64,000 bases of DNA from Streptoalloteichus tenebrarius (GCF_024171885.1 NZ_JAMTCP010000021.1:1-64000), one strand, 5' to 3'; counted from the stretch's first letter, positions 1-9,208 are shown. Numbers and translations: made by a program. Notes: generated from the letters alone by a model not told the origin.

Positions 1-642
1 TTCTTCGACAAGCTGACCGCCCGGGAGCAGTTGGAGACCTTCGCCGCGCTCTACGGCGTCTCGCGCGGCGACGCCGCCGACATGCTCGACGTGGTCGGGC
101 TGGCCGACAAGGCCGACACCCGGGAGGACAAGCTCTCCGGTGGTCAGCGCCAGCGGTTGTCGATCGCCTGCGCGCTGGCCCACGACCCGGACATCGTGTT
201 CCTCGACGAGCCCACGGCCGCGCTCGACCCGCAGTCGCGCCGCAACCTGTGGGACGTGCTGCGGGTGATCCAGCAGCGCGGCAAGACGATCGTGTACACG
301 ACCCACTACCTGGACGAGGCCGAGATCCTCTGCGACCGGGTCGCGATCATGGACCATGGCCGGGTCCTGGCGATGGACACACCCGCCGCACTCGTGCGCG
401 GGCTGGACGCGCCCACCCACGTGACGCTCGCCGACGGCGCGCTGTCCGTCGAGACGGCCAGGGCGATCCCGGGCGTCGAGTCCGTCAACACCGACGGCGT
501 CTCGCTGACCCTGTCCACCCGCACGCCCGCGCCGGTGCTCGCCGACCTGGCCGAGCGGGGCGCGCTGGACGGCCTCCAGGTCCGCACGGCCACCCTGGAG
601 GACGTCTTCCTCCACCTGACCGGACGGGAGTACCGCGCATGA
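1..642 (+). CDS. ABC transporter ATP-binding protein (5' end outside window)
   Basis: ATPase subunit of an ABC-2/DrrA-type exporter; it would power the permease encoded immediately downstream. The reading frame is open from base 1, so the gene starts upstream of the window and the Walker A region is missing from view. The visible 213 residues contain the signature motif LSGGQRQR near visible residue 45, Walker B (DIVFLDEP) near 64-71, a D-loop (ALD) and the H-loop histidine in TTHYLDEAE near 102, followed by the C-terminal extension typical of DrrA/NatA-like proteins. The TGA stop overlaps the ATG of the permease (ATGA), indicating translational coupling. The substrate (drug, lipid or other) cannot be told from sequence. 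Confidence 0.93.
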   Translation, partial: FFDKLTAREQLETFAALYGVSRGDAADMLDVVGLADKADTREDKLSGGQRQRLSIACALAHDPDIVFLDEPTAALDPQSRRNLWDVLRVIQQRGKTIVYTTHYLDEAEILCDRVAIMDHGRVLAMDTPAALVRGLDAPTHVTLADGALSVETARAIPGVESVNTDGVSLTLSTRTPAPVLADLAERGALDGLQVRTATLEDVFLHLTGREYRA

Positions 643-1715
643 CCGCCTCCTCTCGCCGCGGGGGGACGGCGTCGTCCTTCCGCAGCCTGTCCACGGCCAT
701 GTTCCGGGGCTTCGTCAGGGACAGGGCCGGCCTGTTCTTCGTGTTCCTGTTCCCGCTGATGTTCCTGGTCGTCTTCGGCCTGATCTTCGGCAAGGAGGGC
801 GGGAGCCGGCCGAAGATCGCCGTGGTCGGCGACGGCCCCGTCGTGGTGGCGTTGGAGCAGAGCGGCGCCGTCGAGCTGGAGCGGCTCGGCGCGGCCGACG
901 ACGCCGTGCGCAAGGTGCGCGACGGCGACCTCCCGGCGGCCGTGCTGGCCAGGGGCGACACCGTCGAGCTGCGGTACGCCGCCAGCGACCAGGCGCAGGC
1001 CGGCCTGGTCCAGGGCATCGTCGGCGGGGTCGTGGACAAGGTGAACATCGCCGCGTCCGGGCAGCCGCCGAAGGTGCGGCTGGACAGCCAGCGGATCGAG
1101 GACTCCTCGCTGAAGCCGATCCAGTTCCTCACTCCTGGCATCCTGTCCTGGGCGGTGTCCACCTCCGCGATCTTCGGCTCCGCCGTGACGCTGGTGTCGT
1201 GGCGCAAGAAGCAGGTGCTGCGCCGGATCCGGCTCGCGCCCGTCCCGGTGTCCACCGTGCTGACCTCGCGGCTGCTCGTGAGCATGGGGATCGCGGTCGG
1301 CCAGGCCGCGCTGTTCGTCGGCGTCGCCTCGATCCCGCTGTTCGGGCTGTCGCTGTCCGGCCAGTGGTGGCTGGCGCTCCCGTTGATCCTGCTGGGCTCG
1401 CTCGCCTTCTTCGCGATCGGCATGCTCGCCGGCTCGTTCGCCAGGACCGAGGAGACGGCGACCGCGGCGGCCAACCTCGTCGTGCTGCCGATGGCCTTCC
1501 TGTCCGGCACGTTCTTCCCGATGCAGAACGCCCCCGGCTGGTTGCAGACGGTGTCCCAGGTGCTGCCCCTGCGGCACCTGACCGACGGCATGCTCGACGT
1601 GATGGTGCGGGGCAAGGGGATCGAGGCGCTCGCGGTGCCCGCTGCCGTGCTGGTCGGGTTCGCGGTCGTGGTGGGCGCGATCGCCTCGCGGCTGTTCCGG
1701 TGGGACGACGCCTGA
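639..1715 (+). CDS. ABC-2 type transporter permease
   Basis: Membrane subunit of the exporter whose ATPase precedes it; the ATG overlaps the ATPase stop codon. The 358-residue protein has one hydrophobic segment near residues 30-50 (FVFLFPLMFLVVFG), a soluble extracytoplasmic stretch of about 110 residues, then about five membrane spans from about residue 165 to the C-terminus, with the family-like segment LPMAFLSGTFFP and a LPLRHLTDG loop before the last helix. This is the usual architecture of the ABC-2 / DrrB-YhgE class. The partner is certain from context; the cargo is unknown. Confidence 0.92.
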   Translation: MTASSRRGGTASSFRSLSTAMFRGFVRDRAGLFFVFLFPLMFLVVFGLIFGKEGGSRPKIAVVGDGPVVVALEQSGAVELERLGAADDAVRKVRDGDLPAAVLARGDTVELRYAASDQAQAGLVQGIVGGVVDKVNIAASGQPPKVRLDSQRIEDSSLKPIQFLTPGILSWAVSTSAIFGSAVTLVSWRKKQVLRRIRLAPVPVSTVLTSRLLVSMGIAVGQAALFVGVASIPLFGLSLSGQWWLALPLILLGSLAFFAIGMLAGSFARTEETATAAANLVVLPMAFLSGTFFPMQNAPGWLQTVSQVLPLRHLTDGMLDVMVRGKGIEALAVPAAVLVGFAVVVGAIASRLFRWDDA

Positions 1716-1739
1716 GGCTGATCCGAGGGTGATCTGTAC

Positions 1740-1786
1740 CGGCGGACCGGGGATATGTAGCCTACCTACGCACCCCCGGTCCGCCG
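1740..1786. terminator. 13-bp inverted repeat after the ABC operon
   Basis: CGGCGGACCGGGG at 1740-1752 pairs perfectly with CCCCGGTCCGCCG at 1774-1786 across a 21-nt loop, 24 bp after the permease stop. No U-tract follows, as is common in actinobacterial terminators. The loop holds TATGTAGCCTACCTAC, which could serve as a -10 region for the next gene, so the hairpin may have a dual role. Confidence 0.6.
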
Positions 1787-1882
1787 GCGCGTGTCGGCCC
1801 CGCTCCCCGCGGCGGCCGGCCGGCGAGTGACCCGACCGGGGTTGGGACGAACCGCAGACCGTCACCGACCGGAGGGAATGCC

Positions 1883-2260
1883 GTGCTCTCGTCGCCCGCC
1901 GCCCGTTTCCGCGCCATCGCCGTCGCCGAGGCCCTGTCCTGGTGCGCGTTGCTCGTGGGCATGCTCTTCAAGTACGTCGTGGCCAGCAACCCGATCGGCG
2001 TCAAGATCTTCGGTCCCGTCCACGGCGTGCTCTTCGTGATCTACGTGATCGTGACGCTGCTGGTGCGGGACCCGCTGCGCTGGGACGGGAAGGCGACGGT
2101 GTGGGCGCTGGTCGCCAGCGTGCCGCCGTTCGGCACCGTGGTGTTCGAGCGGTGGGCCAGCCGCACGGGCCGGCTGACCGACCCGACCGGGAACGGCGAG
2201 GACGGCGAGGGCCCCGGCGGCGCGACCTCCTCGGCCGCCGCCGAGCCGGCGCGGAGCTGA
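1883..2260 (+). CDS. DUF3817 family integral membrane protein
   Basis: Small membrane protein of 125 residues resembling the actinobacterial DUF3817 family, recognised from the order AVAEALSW...[10 protein letters not shown]...[13 protein letters not shown]. Three hydrophobic segments are visible (about residues 8-28, 36-60 and 70-90) and a charged, Gly/Glu-rich C-terminal tail follows. GTG start chosen because GGAGGG lies 5-6 nt upstream. The molecular function of the family is unknown. It lies tail-to-tail with the MarR gene and has its own promoter space downstream of the ABC operon hairpin. Confidence 0.8.
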   Translation: MLSSPAARFRAIAVAEALSWCALLVGMLFKYVVASNPIGVKIFGPVHGVLFVIYVIVTLLVRDPLRWDGKATVWALVASVPPFGTVVFERWASRTGRLTDPTGNGEDGEGPGGATSSAAAEPARS

Positions 2261-2322
2261 CGTCCACCGGTCCGGCCCGCCCGCCGCTCCGGCGCGTCGC
2301 GGCCGTCCCCGGGCGCGCCGGC

Positions 2323-2850
2323 TCAGGGAGCCTCGGGCGCGTCGTCGACGAAGTCGCCCGCGGCGCGCCGGACCCGGGCCAGCAGCTCGGTGAGCTGGTC
2401 GGTCTGCCGCTCGGTGAGGCCGGGCAGGCCGAAGTTGACCTCCATGACCGCCTCGGTGGCCCGCTTCATCAGGTCCCGGCCGGAGTCGGTGATCTCCACG
2501 AGCGTGGTGCGCCGGTCCGTCGGGTGCGGGAGCCGGCGCACCAGCCCGTCGCCCTCCAGCCGGTCCACGATGTTGGTGACGCTCGTGGGGTGGAGCTGCA
2601 ACCGCTCGCCCATCACCCGCATCGGGAGGCTGCCGCGCTGGGAGAAGACCAGCAGCACCAGCGCCTCGTACCGGGCGAAGGTGAGGCCGAGGGGCCGCAG
2701 TACCTGGTCCACGGCGGACAGGACGATCTGCTGGACGCGCATGACGCTGGTGACGGCCGCCATGGTTCCGGCTGGCCCTCCGATGCGCTCGGACCAGAGC
2801 CGGGTCGCGCGGGCGATCGGGTCGAACGGCAGGGGGCGGTGGGCCGTCAT
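2323..2850 (-). CDS. MarR family transcriptional regulator
   Basis: Winged-helix DNA-binding repressor or activator of the MarR family, 175 residues. The central region ([12 protein letters not shown]... through [19 protein letters not shown]) is the helix-turn-helix, and the wing carries the family signature [14 protein letters not shown]. It is transcribed divergently from the thiamine-binding-like gene, with the shared control region at 2851-2976, so that gene is a plausible target along with itself. The ligand is unknown. Start placed at the ATG at 2850, giving the usual N-terminal helix length. Confidence 0.9.
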   Translation of the reverse strand: MTAHRPLPFDPIARATRLWSERIGGPAGTMAAVTSVMRVQQIVLSAVDQVLRPLGLTFARYEALVLLVFSQRGSLPMRVMGERLQLHPTSVTNIVDRLEGDGLVRRLPHPTDRRTTLVEITDSGRDLMKRATEAVMEVNFGLPGLTERQTDQLTELLARVRRAAGDFVDDAPEAP

Positions 2851-2976
2851 GGCGTTCGACGCTACCAGCGGGTTCGCCGTCGGTTGGATCACCTCGGGTG
2901 TTGGGCGGGCCGCCGGTCGGCGACGATTCCGGAGTCCGGGCGGGAACGACACGGGAAGTACGAGGAGGAGAACGGC

Positions 2977-3282
2977 GTGCTGGTGGCTTTCAGCGTGAGC
3001 CCGCTGGGCGGCGGCGAGTCCGACGGTGTGAGCGAGGCGGTGGCCGACGCCGTCCGGGTGGTGCGCGAGTCCGGCCTGCCCAACGAGACCACGGCCATGT
3101 TCACCACGATCGAGGGTGAGAGCTGGGACGAGGTGATGGACGTGGTGCGCAGGGCCGTCGAGGCCGTGCAGGCCCACGCGCCCCGGGTGAGCCTCGTGCT
3201 CAAGGCGGACATCCGGCCCGGTCACACCGGGCAGTTGCGCGCCAAGGTGGAGCGGGTCGAGCAGCACCTGGCTCAGGACTGA
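2977..3282 (+). CDS. MTH1187 / UPF0045 family thiamine-binding-like protein
   Basis: Protein of 101 residues with the order [11 protein letters not shown]...[30 protein letters not shown].., matching the YqgV/MTH1187 family of small ferredoxin-fold proteins that bind thiamine or hydroxymethylpyrimidine in characterised members. The start is the GTG at 2977, set by AGGAGGAG at 2962-2969; a much longer upstream reading frame is not credible. It is divergent from the MarR regulator and followed by a strong terminator, so it is monocistronic. Role in thiamine salvage or sensing is inferred from family only. Confidence 0.82.
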   Translation: MLVAFSVSPLGGGESDGVSEAVADAVRVVRESGLPNETTAMFTTIEGESWDEVMDVVRRAVEAVQAHAPRVSLVLKADIRPGHTGQLRAKVERVEQHLAQD

Positions 3283-3330
3283 GCGCGCGACCGCGCGGAC
3301 TGCGTCGACCGCATCGACCGCATCGACCTC

Positions 3331-3375
3331 GCCGAACGGCCGCCTCCGGCATCGTGCCGGTGGCGGCCGTTCGGC
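3331..3375. terminator. Strong hairpin terminator
   Basis: GCCGAACGGCCGCC at 3331-3344 is perfectly complementary to 3362-3375, and the stem continues through a T-T mismatch into CCGGCA/TGCCGG closed by a 3-nt loop. About 20 paired bases, 48 bp after the thiamine-binding-like gene. Confidence 0.85.
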
Positions 3376-3677
3376 GTTCGTGGCCCGCCTCCCCGGCGAA
3401 ATGGTGTCCGCACGAGCCCGCACGTCCTGACACGGACACGTCCCACGCGCCAGGTGTGCCCGTCGACGCGGCCATGAAGGGGTGCGATTTCGCCAAAACA
3501 CCGTTACCAGGGGGAACCCCTGATTTCACGATGGCAGGGGAGGGTGACAGTTCCTGGGCCGCCGCGTCGGGAGCCGGCGGAAACCGCCCGGGTTGGTGAC
3601 GGGCGCCACACTGGCCGGTAGATACTAGGAAGTCCTACCATCGGGGTACCGATGGAGACCCAGCCGAGGGGGTAGTG
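3376..3677. other. Upstream region of the acyl-CoA mutase gene
   Basis: About 300 bases without a gene. The first two thirds show no clear signal apart from CAGGGGGAACCCCTG, a short near-palindrome near 3510. The last 60 bases hold two adjacent palindromes (annotated separately) and the ribosome site. Confidence 0.6.
3626..3655 (+). promoter_or_regulatory. Two adjacent palindromes, candidate operators
   Basis: TAGGAAGTCCTA (3626-3637; arms TAGGA/TCCTA) is directly followed by CCATCGG-ggta-CCGATGG (3638-3655; arms of 7). They lie 23-52 bp before the mutase start, overlapping the likely -10 (GATACT at 3621-3626) and the transcription start, the usual place for TetR- or GntR-type repression. 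The regulator is not identified. Confidence 0.55.
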
Positions 3678-5444
3678 ATGCCCGTGCCTGGTTCCGACGA
3701 GCAGCGGGAGGCCGGCCCGCACGGCGGGCTCACCGGTCCCGAAGAGATCGAGGCCGGTCGCGAGCGGTGGCGTCAGCGCTACGAGGAGGCGCGCCGCAGG
3801 GGGCAGGTCAGGGACGCCGACTTCACCACCCTGTCCGGGGTGGAGGTCGACCCGGTCTACGGCCCCCGGCCCGGCGAGACGGTCGCTGGCTTCGAGCGGA
3901 TCGGCTGGCCCGGCGAGTACCCGTTCACCAGGGGCCTGCACGCGACCGGGTACCGGGGCAAGGCGTGGACCATCCGGCAGTTCGCCGGGTTCGGCAACGC
4001 CGAGCAGACCAACGAGCGCTACAAGATGATCCTGTCGCGCGGCGGCGGCGGCCTGTCGGTCGCCTTCGACATGCCGACCCTCATGGGGCGCGACTCGGAC
4101 GACCCCCGCTCGATCGGCGAGGTCGGCCACTGCGGCGTGGCGATCGACTCGGCGGCCGACATGGACGTGCTGTTCCGCGACATCCCGCTGGAGCAGGTCA
4201 CCACGTCGATGACCATCTCCGGCCCCGCCGTCCCGGTCTTCTGCATGTACCTGGTGGCGGCCGAGCGGCAGGGCGCCGACGTCGGCAAGCTCAACGGCAC
4301 GCTCCAGACCGACATCTTCAAGGAGTACATCGCGCAGAAGGAGTGGCTCTTCGCGCCGGAGCCGCACCTGCGGCTGATCGGCGACCTCATGGAGCACTGC
4401 GCGCACCACATCCCGGCCTACAAGCCGCTGAGCGTGTCGGGCTACCACATCAGGGAGGCCGGCGCGACGGCCGCGCAGGAGCTGGCCTTCACCCTCGCCG
4501 ACGGCTTCGGCTACGTGGAGCTGGGCCTGTCGCGGGGGCTGGACGTCGACCGGTTCGCCCCCGGCCTGAGCTTCTTCTTCGACGCGCACGTCGACTTCTT
4601 CGAGGAGATCGCCAAGTTCCGCGCCGCCCGTCGCATCTGGGCGCGCTGGATGCGGGACGTCTACGGCGCCAAGACGGCCAAGGCGCAGTGGCTGCGCTTC
4701 CACACCCAGACCGCGGGCGTGTCCCTGACCGCGCAGCAGCCGGACAACAACATCGTCCGCACCGCCGTCGAGGCGCTGGCCGCCGTGCTCGGCGGCACCA
4801 ACTCGTTGCACACCAACGCCCTCGACGAGGTGCTGGCGCTGCCCAGCGAGCGGGCCGCCCAGATCGCCCTGCGCACGCAGCAGGTGATCATGGAGGAGAC
4901 CGGGGTGGCCAACGTGGCCGACCCGCTCGGCGGCTCCTGGTACGTCGAGGCGCTGACCGACCGGATCGAGGCCGACGCCGAGCGGATCTTCGACCGGATC
5001 AGGGACATGGCCAGGGCGGCCGTGCCCAGCGGCGAGCACCCGATCGGCGAGATGACCTCCGGCATCCTGCGGGGCATCGAGGACGGCTGGTTCACCGGCG
5101 AGATCGCCGACGCCGCGTTCGCCTACCAGCAGGCGCTGGAGAAGGGCGACAAGAAGATGGTCGGCGTCAACTGCCACGTCGACTCGCTGTCGGACGACCT
5201 GGAGATCCTCCGGGTCAGCCACGAGGTCGAGGTGGAGCAGCGCCGCCTGCTGGAGCGGCGCCGCGCCACCAGGGACCAGGCCGCGGTGGACCGCGCGCTG
5301 TCGGACATGGTCGAGGTGGCCAGGGGCGAGGGCAACCTCATCGAGCCGATGCTGGCGGCGGTCCGCGCCGAGGCGACGCTCGGCGAGATCTGCGACGCCC
5401 TGCGCGCCGAGTGGGGCGTGTACACCGAACCCGCCCGGTTCTGA
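3678..5444 (+). CDS. icmA: Acyl-CoA mutase large subunit, isobutyryl-CoA mutase type
   Basis: Large subunit of an adenosylcobalamin-dependent mutase, predicted to interconvert isobutyryl-CoA and n-butyryl-CoA. At 588 residues it has only the TIM-barrel catalytic part; the B12-binding domain must come from a separate small subunit, which is not in this window. The substrate-specificity pair that is Tyr/Arg in methylmalonyl-CoA mutase is Phe102 (in IRQFAGF) and Gln220 (in YIAQKEW), the pair known from IcmA; the catalytic-type His257 sits in [12 protein letters not shown] at 3678 preferred over the adjacent GTG at 3675 because GAGGGGG then has proper spacing. Monocistronic: palindromic operators in front, long hairpin behind. 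A variant specificity within the 2-hydroxyisobutyryl/isobutyryl group cannot be excluded. Confidence 0.83.
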   Translation: MPVPGSDEQREAGPHGGLTGPEEIEAGRERWRQRYEEARRRGQVRDADFTTLSGVEVDPVYGPRPGETVAGFERIGWPGEYPFTRGLHATGYRGKAWTIRQFAGFGNAEQTNERYKMILSRGGGGLSVAFDMPTLMGRDSDDPRSIGEVGHCGVAIDSAADMDVLFRDIPLEQVTTSMTISGPAVPVFCMYLVAAERQGADVGKLNGTLQTDIFKEYIAQKEWLFAPEPHLRLIGDLMEHCAHHIPAYKPLSVSGYHIREAGATAAQELAFTLADGFGYVELGLSRGLDVDRFAPGLSFFFDAHVDFFEEIAKFRAARRIWARWMRDVYGAKTAKAQWLRFHTQTAGVSLTAQQPDNNIVRTAVEALAAVLGGTNSLHTNALDEVLALPSERAAQIALRTQQVIMEETGVANVADPLGGSWYVEALTDRIEADAERIFDRIRDMARAAVPSGEHPIGEMTSGILRGIEDGWFTGEIADAAFAYQQALEKGDKKMVGVNCHVDSLSDDLEILRVSHEVEVEQRRLLERRRATRDQAAVDRALSDMVEVARGEGNLIEPMLAAVRAEATLGEICDALRAEWGVYTEPARF

Positions 5445-5467
5445 CCGTTCCGCCACCTCGCGTTCTC

Positions 5468-5503
5468 GGGCGACCGGCCGGCGTCGACGCCGGCCGGTCG
5501 CCC
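5468..5503. terminator. 36-bp perfect palindrome, terminator
   Basis: GGGCGACCGGCCGGCG and its complement separated only by TCGA form a perfect palindrome 24 bp after the mutase stop; a T/C-rich stretch follows. Confidence 0.88.
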
Positions 5504-5617
5504 GTCGTCGTTCCGGCTCCGGTCCTCCGGCGGAACCGGGCGCCGCGCGACACGGCCGCGCGGGTTGGTGAGGGGACGGGCGGCCGTTGGTCACGCGGTC
5601 GTGCCAAGATGGAGGAC

Positions 5618-6592
5618 GTGACGAGGCCGGATCCACGTCAGCAGTCCGCAGCAGCGCTGTCCGCCGCCTTCGCCGGCGCGGTCGACCTCTCGGCGGTGAA
5701 GGCGAGGGCCGAAGCCGCCAGGCAGGCGCCCGCCCCACCGGCGCCGGGCGGCGGGGCCGGCGCGCCCGCGCGGGGCTCCTTCGTGGTCGACGTGACCGAG
5801 GCGACCTTCCAGCAGGAGGTCGTCGAGCGCTCCATGCAGGTCCCGGTGGTGGTCGACCTCTGGGCCACCTGGTGCGGGCCGTGCAAGCAGCTCTCCCCGG
5901 TGCTGGAGCGGCTGGCCGAGCAGGGCGGGGGCGCCTGGGTGCTCGCCAAGATCGACGTCGACGCGAACCCGCGCATCGCCCAGCTCTTCCAGGTGCGCTC
6001 GGTCCCGACCGTGATGGCCATCGCCGGCGGCCAGCCGATCGACGGCTTCGCCGGCGCGCTGCCCGAGCCCCAGGTCCGCGACTGGATCAAGGCGTTGCTG
6101 GACGCGCTGCGCGACCAGATGCCGGGCATCCGCGCCGCCGAGCAGGCCGCGTCGGGCGCGGCCGAGCCCGCCGAGCAGCCGGAGGACCCGAGGTTCGTGG
6201 CGGCCGAGGAGGCGCTGGAGCGCGGCGACCTGGCCGCCGCCGAGGCCGCCTACCAGCGCATCCTGGACGCCGAGCCGGGCAACGAGGAGGCGAGGGCCGC
6301 GCTCGCGCAGGTCCGCTTCGAGGCCAGGGCCGCCGCGGCCGACCCGAGCGCGGTGGCGCGGGCCGACGCGAACCCGGACGACGTCGACGCCCAGTTGGCG
6401 GCGGCGGACGCCGAGATCGCCGGCCAGCGGGTGGAGCAGGCGTTCCAGCGCCTGGTCGCCGCGGTGAAGCGCACCTCGGGCGACGAGCGCAACCGCGTAC
6501 GCCAGCACCTGGTCGACCTGTTCGAGCTGTTCCCCGCCGACGACCAGCGGGTGATCGCGGCGCGGCGGAACCTGGCCAGCGCGCTGTTCTGA
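5618..6592 (+). CDS. Thioredoxin-domain / TPR co-chaperone-like protein (YbbN/CnoX-like)
   Basis: Protein of 324 residues: a Pro/Ala-rich N-terminal stretch to about residue 45, a thioredoxin fold with WATWCGPC (Cys86-Gly-Pro-Cys89), and a C-terminal helical region of degenerate tetratricopeptide repeats ([20 protein letters not shown]). This is the layout of YbbN/CnoX holdase-thioredoxins; unlike E. coli YbbN, the full CGPC redox motif is kept, so disulfide exchange is likely. Start: the GTG at 5618 is preferred over ATG 5609 because CAAGAT at 5605-5610 is a good -10 hexamer exactly 7 nt before it, implying a leaderless mRNA. Convergent with the metallopeptidase gene across a shared terminator. 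Confidence 0.85.
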   Translation: MTRPDPRQQSAAALSAAFAGAVDLSAVKARAEAARQAPAPPAPGGGAGAPARGSFVVDVTEATFQQEVVERSMQVPVVVDLWATWCGPCKQLSPVLERLAEQGGGAWVLAKIDVDANPRIAQLFQVRSVPTVMAIAGGQPIDGFAGALPEPQVRDWIKALLDALRDQMPGIRAAEQAASGAAEPAEQPEDPRFVAAEEALERGDLAAAEAAYQRILDAEPGNEEARAALAQVRFEARAAAADPSAVARADANPDDVDAQLAAADAEIAGQRVEQAFQRLVAAVKRTSGDERNRVRQHLVDLFELFPADDQRVIAARRNLASALF

Positions 6593-6653
6593 CGGCCCGC
6601 CGCCCGGGACGGCCCGGCCGGCGCGCCGGCGAGAGACGAGCCGGCGAGAGACG

Positions 6654-6695
6654 AAGGGTCCTCTTCGGACAGACAACTGTCCGAAGAGGACCCTT
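6654..6695. terminator. Bidirectional hairpin terminator between convergent genes
   Basis: AAGGGTCCTCTTCGGACAG at 6654-6672 pairs over 19 bp without mismatch to 6677-6695 across an ACAA loop; TTTCT follows on the + strand. It sits between the convergent thioredoxin-TPR gene and the metallopeptidase gene. Just upstream a 15-bp direct repeat (GCCGGCGAGAGACGA) occurs twice. Confidence 0.9.
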
Positions 6696-6790
6696 TCTCG
6701 TCCGTCGGCGTCAGGGGCGGGGAGCGGGGCGGCCAGCCCGGCCGCCCCGGCGTCCTCACATCCCCCGGAGTCCCCGCCTCCGCCGACGGC

Positions 6791-8302
6791 TCAGTTGAAC
6801 TTCTCCGTGCACGGGCTGACGCCGTCCATGAACCCGACCCGCAGGGCCTCGACCCTGGCGAAGCCCGAGGGCACGCTCCTGCCGTCCACGTCCGCCGCGA
6901 TCAGGCTGTGCTCGGACAGCAGCTCGGCCACGGCCTCGTCCAGGTCGCCGGGAGAGATCTTGGCTCCCGGCAACGGGTTCCGCTTGTTGACCGGGTGCTC
7001 CAGGAGCTGCCCAGCCCACGAGCCGACCATGCAGGCGGTCCGCAGGCCGGCCACGTCACCCTTCAGTTCCGCGCCGACCGCCTTCTGCACCGACATCACG
7101 TACCGCGACGCCACCTCGCCGTAGGCGGCGAAGTCGCCGATGCCGGTGCTCTGCCGGTCGCCCTTCTTCGGCGGGGTGCCGATCCTGGTCAGGTCGGCCA
7201 TGTCGAGCGAGACCGTGTTGCTGCTGGGGCAGTACGCCGTCGGCTTGGTGGGCTTGGCGTCCGAGCAGGACCCGACCGAGTCCCGGAAGGACGGCGCCGC
7301 CGCCCCGGTGTCCCTGAACGCCTCGCCGAGGCTCTTCTTGATCGCTTCGAGGTTGGCCGCGTTGATCTCGATGTTGCCGCCGGTCTTCTGGTCGTCCTTC
7401 TTGATGAACGGCAGCTCGGTGATCCGGTTCTCGACCTCCTTGACCCCGATCCTGGCGCAGCGCGACGGCCCCTCGGCGAAGCCGTACTGGAAGCCGGTGA
7501 TGCGGTCGAAGGCGGTGCCGTGCGCGCCCTGCTTGGCGAAGGAGGTGCCGACCTGGTCGCGGATGAAGAACAGCGAGGCGAGCACCTGGTTGAGGCCCTT
7601 GCCGGTGGAGATCTCGAAGTGCTTCGACCTCCCCTCCGCCACGTGCCGGAAGAAGGCGCCGGCGTAGCAGTCGGCTTGCTGCTCGGCCACGATGGACGGG
7701 GTGGAGCTCGTGATCTTCGCGTCGTCGGGGATCCCGGCGGACGTCCCCGCCGTGGCGAGCCGGTGCTGCACCGCGTGGCCCATCTCGTGGGCCAGCACGG
7801 TGACGACCGCCATGGGGCCGAACCGCTTGTTCAGCATCGGCAGCAGCTCGCCCCTGTCCCACGCGATGGCGTCGTCCAGCGGGCAGTAGAACGCGTTGAC
7901 CTGTCCCTCGGTGCTGCTGCGGCAGATCTGCACGCCCCTGCCGTTGGAGTCGTAGGACAGCAGCCGGCTGACCGGCTTGAACTCGGTCTTGAAGTCGGTG
8001 CGGAAGCGCTCCTTCCAGTACTCCTGGACGTCGTTCACCGCGTTGACGGCGATCTTGTCCATCTCCCCGCCGTCGGCGTTGTCGACCGGCAGCGTGGAGT
8101 CGGCCGCGCCACGCTTCGGCCCGCTGGGCCCGTCGGTCACCGGCAGGCCGGCCACGGTGCCGGGGTCGATCGCCCCCAGCGCGCGGGGCTTCCCGGCCAC
8201 CTTCTGCCCGGCGCATCCGCCGAGTGCCAGCGCGGCCACCACGGCGACCGCCGTGACCACCGCCCGGCCCGTCCGTCGGGATCGGGTCGACACCACCGCC
8301 AT
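6791..8302 (-). CDS. Lipoprotein neutral zinc metallopeptidase (YpfJ-like), paralog 1
   Basis: Predicted membrane-anchored, extracytoplasmic zinc protease of 503 residues. The N-terminus has Arg residues, a hydrophobic core and the lipobox LALGGCAG, so the Cys is likely lipidated. The zinc site is VLAHEMGHAVQ (His172, Glu173, His176), preceded by NAFYCPLDDAIAWD and followed by EQQADCYAGAFF, the order seen in the putative neutral zinc metallopeptidase family (YpfJ, PF04228); the Glu of that last motif is the probable third ligand. ATG at 8302 chosen; earlier in-frame codons lack a signal-peptide fit. It is divergent from the DUF6230 gene and clearly paralogous to the gene at 11073-12476, sharing the NAFYCP, HExGH and ADCYAGAF blocks and the C-terminal GDLDEAV motif. 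Substrate unknown. Confidence 0.85.
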   Translation of the reverse strand: MAVVSTRSRRTGRAVVTAVAVVAALALGGCAGQKVAGKPRALGAIDPGTVAGLPVTDGPSGPKRGAADSTLPVDNADGGEMDKIAVNAVNDVQEYWKERFRTDFKTEFKPVSRLLSYDSNGRGVQICRSSTEGQVNAFYCPLDDAIAWDRGELLPMLNKRFGPMAVVTVLAHEMGHAVQHRLATAGTSAGIPDDAKITSSTPSIVAEQQADCYAGAFFRHVAEGRSKHFEISTGKGLNQVLASLFFIRDQVGTSFAKQGAHGTAFDRITGFQYGFAEGPSRCARIGVKEVENRITELPFIKKDDQKTGGNIEINAANLEAIKKSLGEAFRDTGAAAPSFRDSVGSCSDAKPTKPTAYCPSSNTVSLDMADLTRIGTPPKKGDRQSTGIGDFAAYGEVASRYVMSVQKAVGAELKGDVAGLRTACMVGSWAGQLLEHPVNKRNPLPGAKISPGDLDEAVAELLSEHSLIAADVDGRSVPSGFARVEALRVGFMDGVSPCTEKFN

Positions 8303-8527
8303 CCGAACGTCCCATCCTGATCGTGGAAGTGAGAAACCGGCGCATCCACCGAACCGGTGACGCGCCAGCACGAACTTAGTGGCCGGATGTCGCCCAGGTG
8401 CCCGACTTGCTCCAACTGGCGGCTTGGCCACGGCCGCGAAACCGAACACCCTTCAGCTTTACTCCCCGGTAACAACCGGGACGCCAGCGGGCGGCGCTCG
8501 GGCCGGGCGAGCTGGAAGGAGTCGACC
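8303..8527. promoter_or_regulatory. Divergent control region, metallopeptidase 1 / DUF6230
   Basis: 225 bp between two divergent start codons, so it must contain both promoters. An AAGGAG ribosome site (8516-8521) serves the + gene. I could not assign -35/-10 boxes with confidence. Confidence 0.5.
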
Positions 8528-9133
8528 ATGGTGACTGCACGACAGGGTGGCCGCACCAGGTGGCTGCGGTTCGGCGCGGTGCTCGGCGGCGGCCTGGTCG
8601 CCAGTGGCGTCCTGGTCATGGGCATCTCGCAGGGCGCGCTGGCCGCGTCCTTCACGGTCTCCGGAACCAGCTTCAAGGCCTCGGCCGACAAGATGGTGGG
8701 CCAGGGCTACGCCCAGTACGGCAGCGTCGACCGGTCCGCGGACGGCAAGGCGCACGCGGTCGCCGTCAACGCGATCGGCAAGGCCAGCCTGGACAACTTC
8801 TGCCAGTCCGTGGTCACGCCGAACGTCCCCCTGCTCGGCGAGATCTCGCTGAACATCACCGCGGGGGGCGCCGGGGGCATGAAGGCGGAGAACCTGCTGC
8901 TCAACGCCGAGAGCCTGTCCGGAAGCCTGACCCTCAGCAACGCCGAGGTGGGCCGTGACGCGGCGACCCTCGACAAGGGCCCGGGCAAGGGGCAGGCGGG
9001 GACGTTCGGCTTACAGGCCGACACGGTCACGGTGACCGGTCTCAAGCAGACCGCGTGGAGCACCACCGCCTCGACGTTGCAGTTCAACGGGATGAACCTG
9101 GCCCTGCGGGCCGGCCGGCACGAGTGTTTCTGA
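8528..9133 (+). CDS. DUF6230 family secreted protein
   Basis: Protein of 201 residues with an N-terminal basic region (TRWLRFG), a hydrophobic segment near residues 17-38 and the mature start AASFTVSGTSFKASADKM, resembling actinobacterial DUF6230 proteins, often misnamed cholesterol esterases. The mature part is beta-rich, with only two Cys (FCQSVV and the C-terminal HECF) that could form a disulfide. No catalytic motif is seen. ATG at 8528 is fixed by AAGGAG 6 nt upstream. It precedes the DUF6114 gene, its usual partner as I recall, separated by a hairpin, and is divergent from metallopeptidase 1. Confidence 0.8.
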   Translation: MVTARQGGRTRWLRFGAVLGGGLVASGVLVMGISQGALAASFTVSGTSFKASADKMVGQGYAQYGSVDRSADGKAHAVAVNAIGKASLDNFCQSVVTPNVPLLGEISLNITAGGAGGMKAENLLLNAESLSGSLTLSNAEVGRDAATLDKGPGKGQAGTFGLQADTVTVTGLKQTAWSTTASTLQFNGMNLALRAGRHECF

Positions 9134-9149
9134 TCCTGGCCGCGCCCTC

Positions 9150-9183
9150 GCACGTCGTCCGGCCGACCGGTCGGACGACGTGC
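9150..9183. terminator. Intercistronic hairpin between DUF6230 and DUF6114 genes
   Basis: GCACGTCGTCCG (9150-9161) and CGGACGACGTGC (9172-9183) pair over 12 bp with a 10-nt loop. It may act as a partial terminator or an mRNA stabiliser giving more of the upstream secreted protein than of the downstream membrane protein. Confidence 0.65.
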
Positions 9184-9208
9184 TCGGCCGACACGGGAGG
9201 AGACGGCG

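Noticed and set aside
306-1865. Long antisense frame opposite the ABC transporter genes
   Set aside because: Arg/His/Gln-rich shadow translation of high-GC coding DNA; the sense strand carries clear ABC motifs.
3504-5738. 744-codon minus-strand frame opposite the mutase gene
   Set aside because: Antisense shadow; the + strand protein is a clear acyl-CoA mutase.
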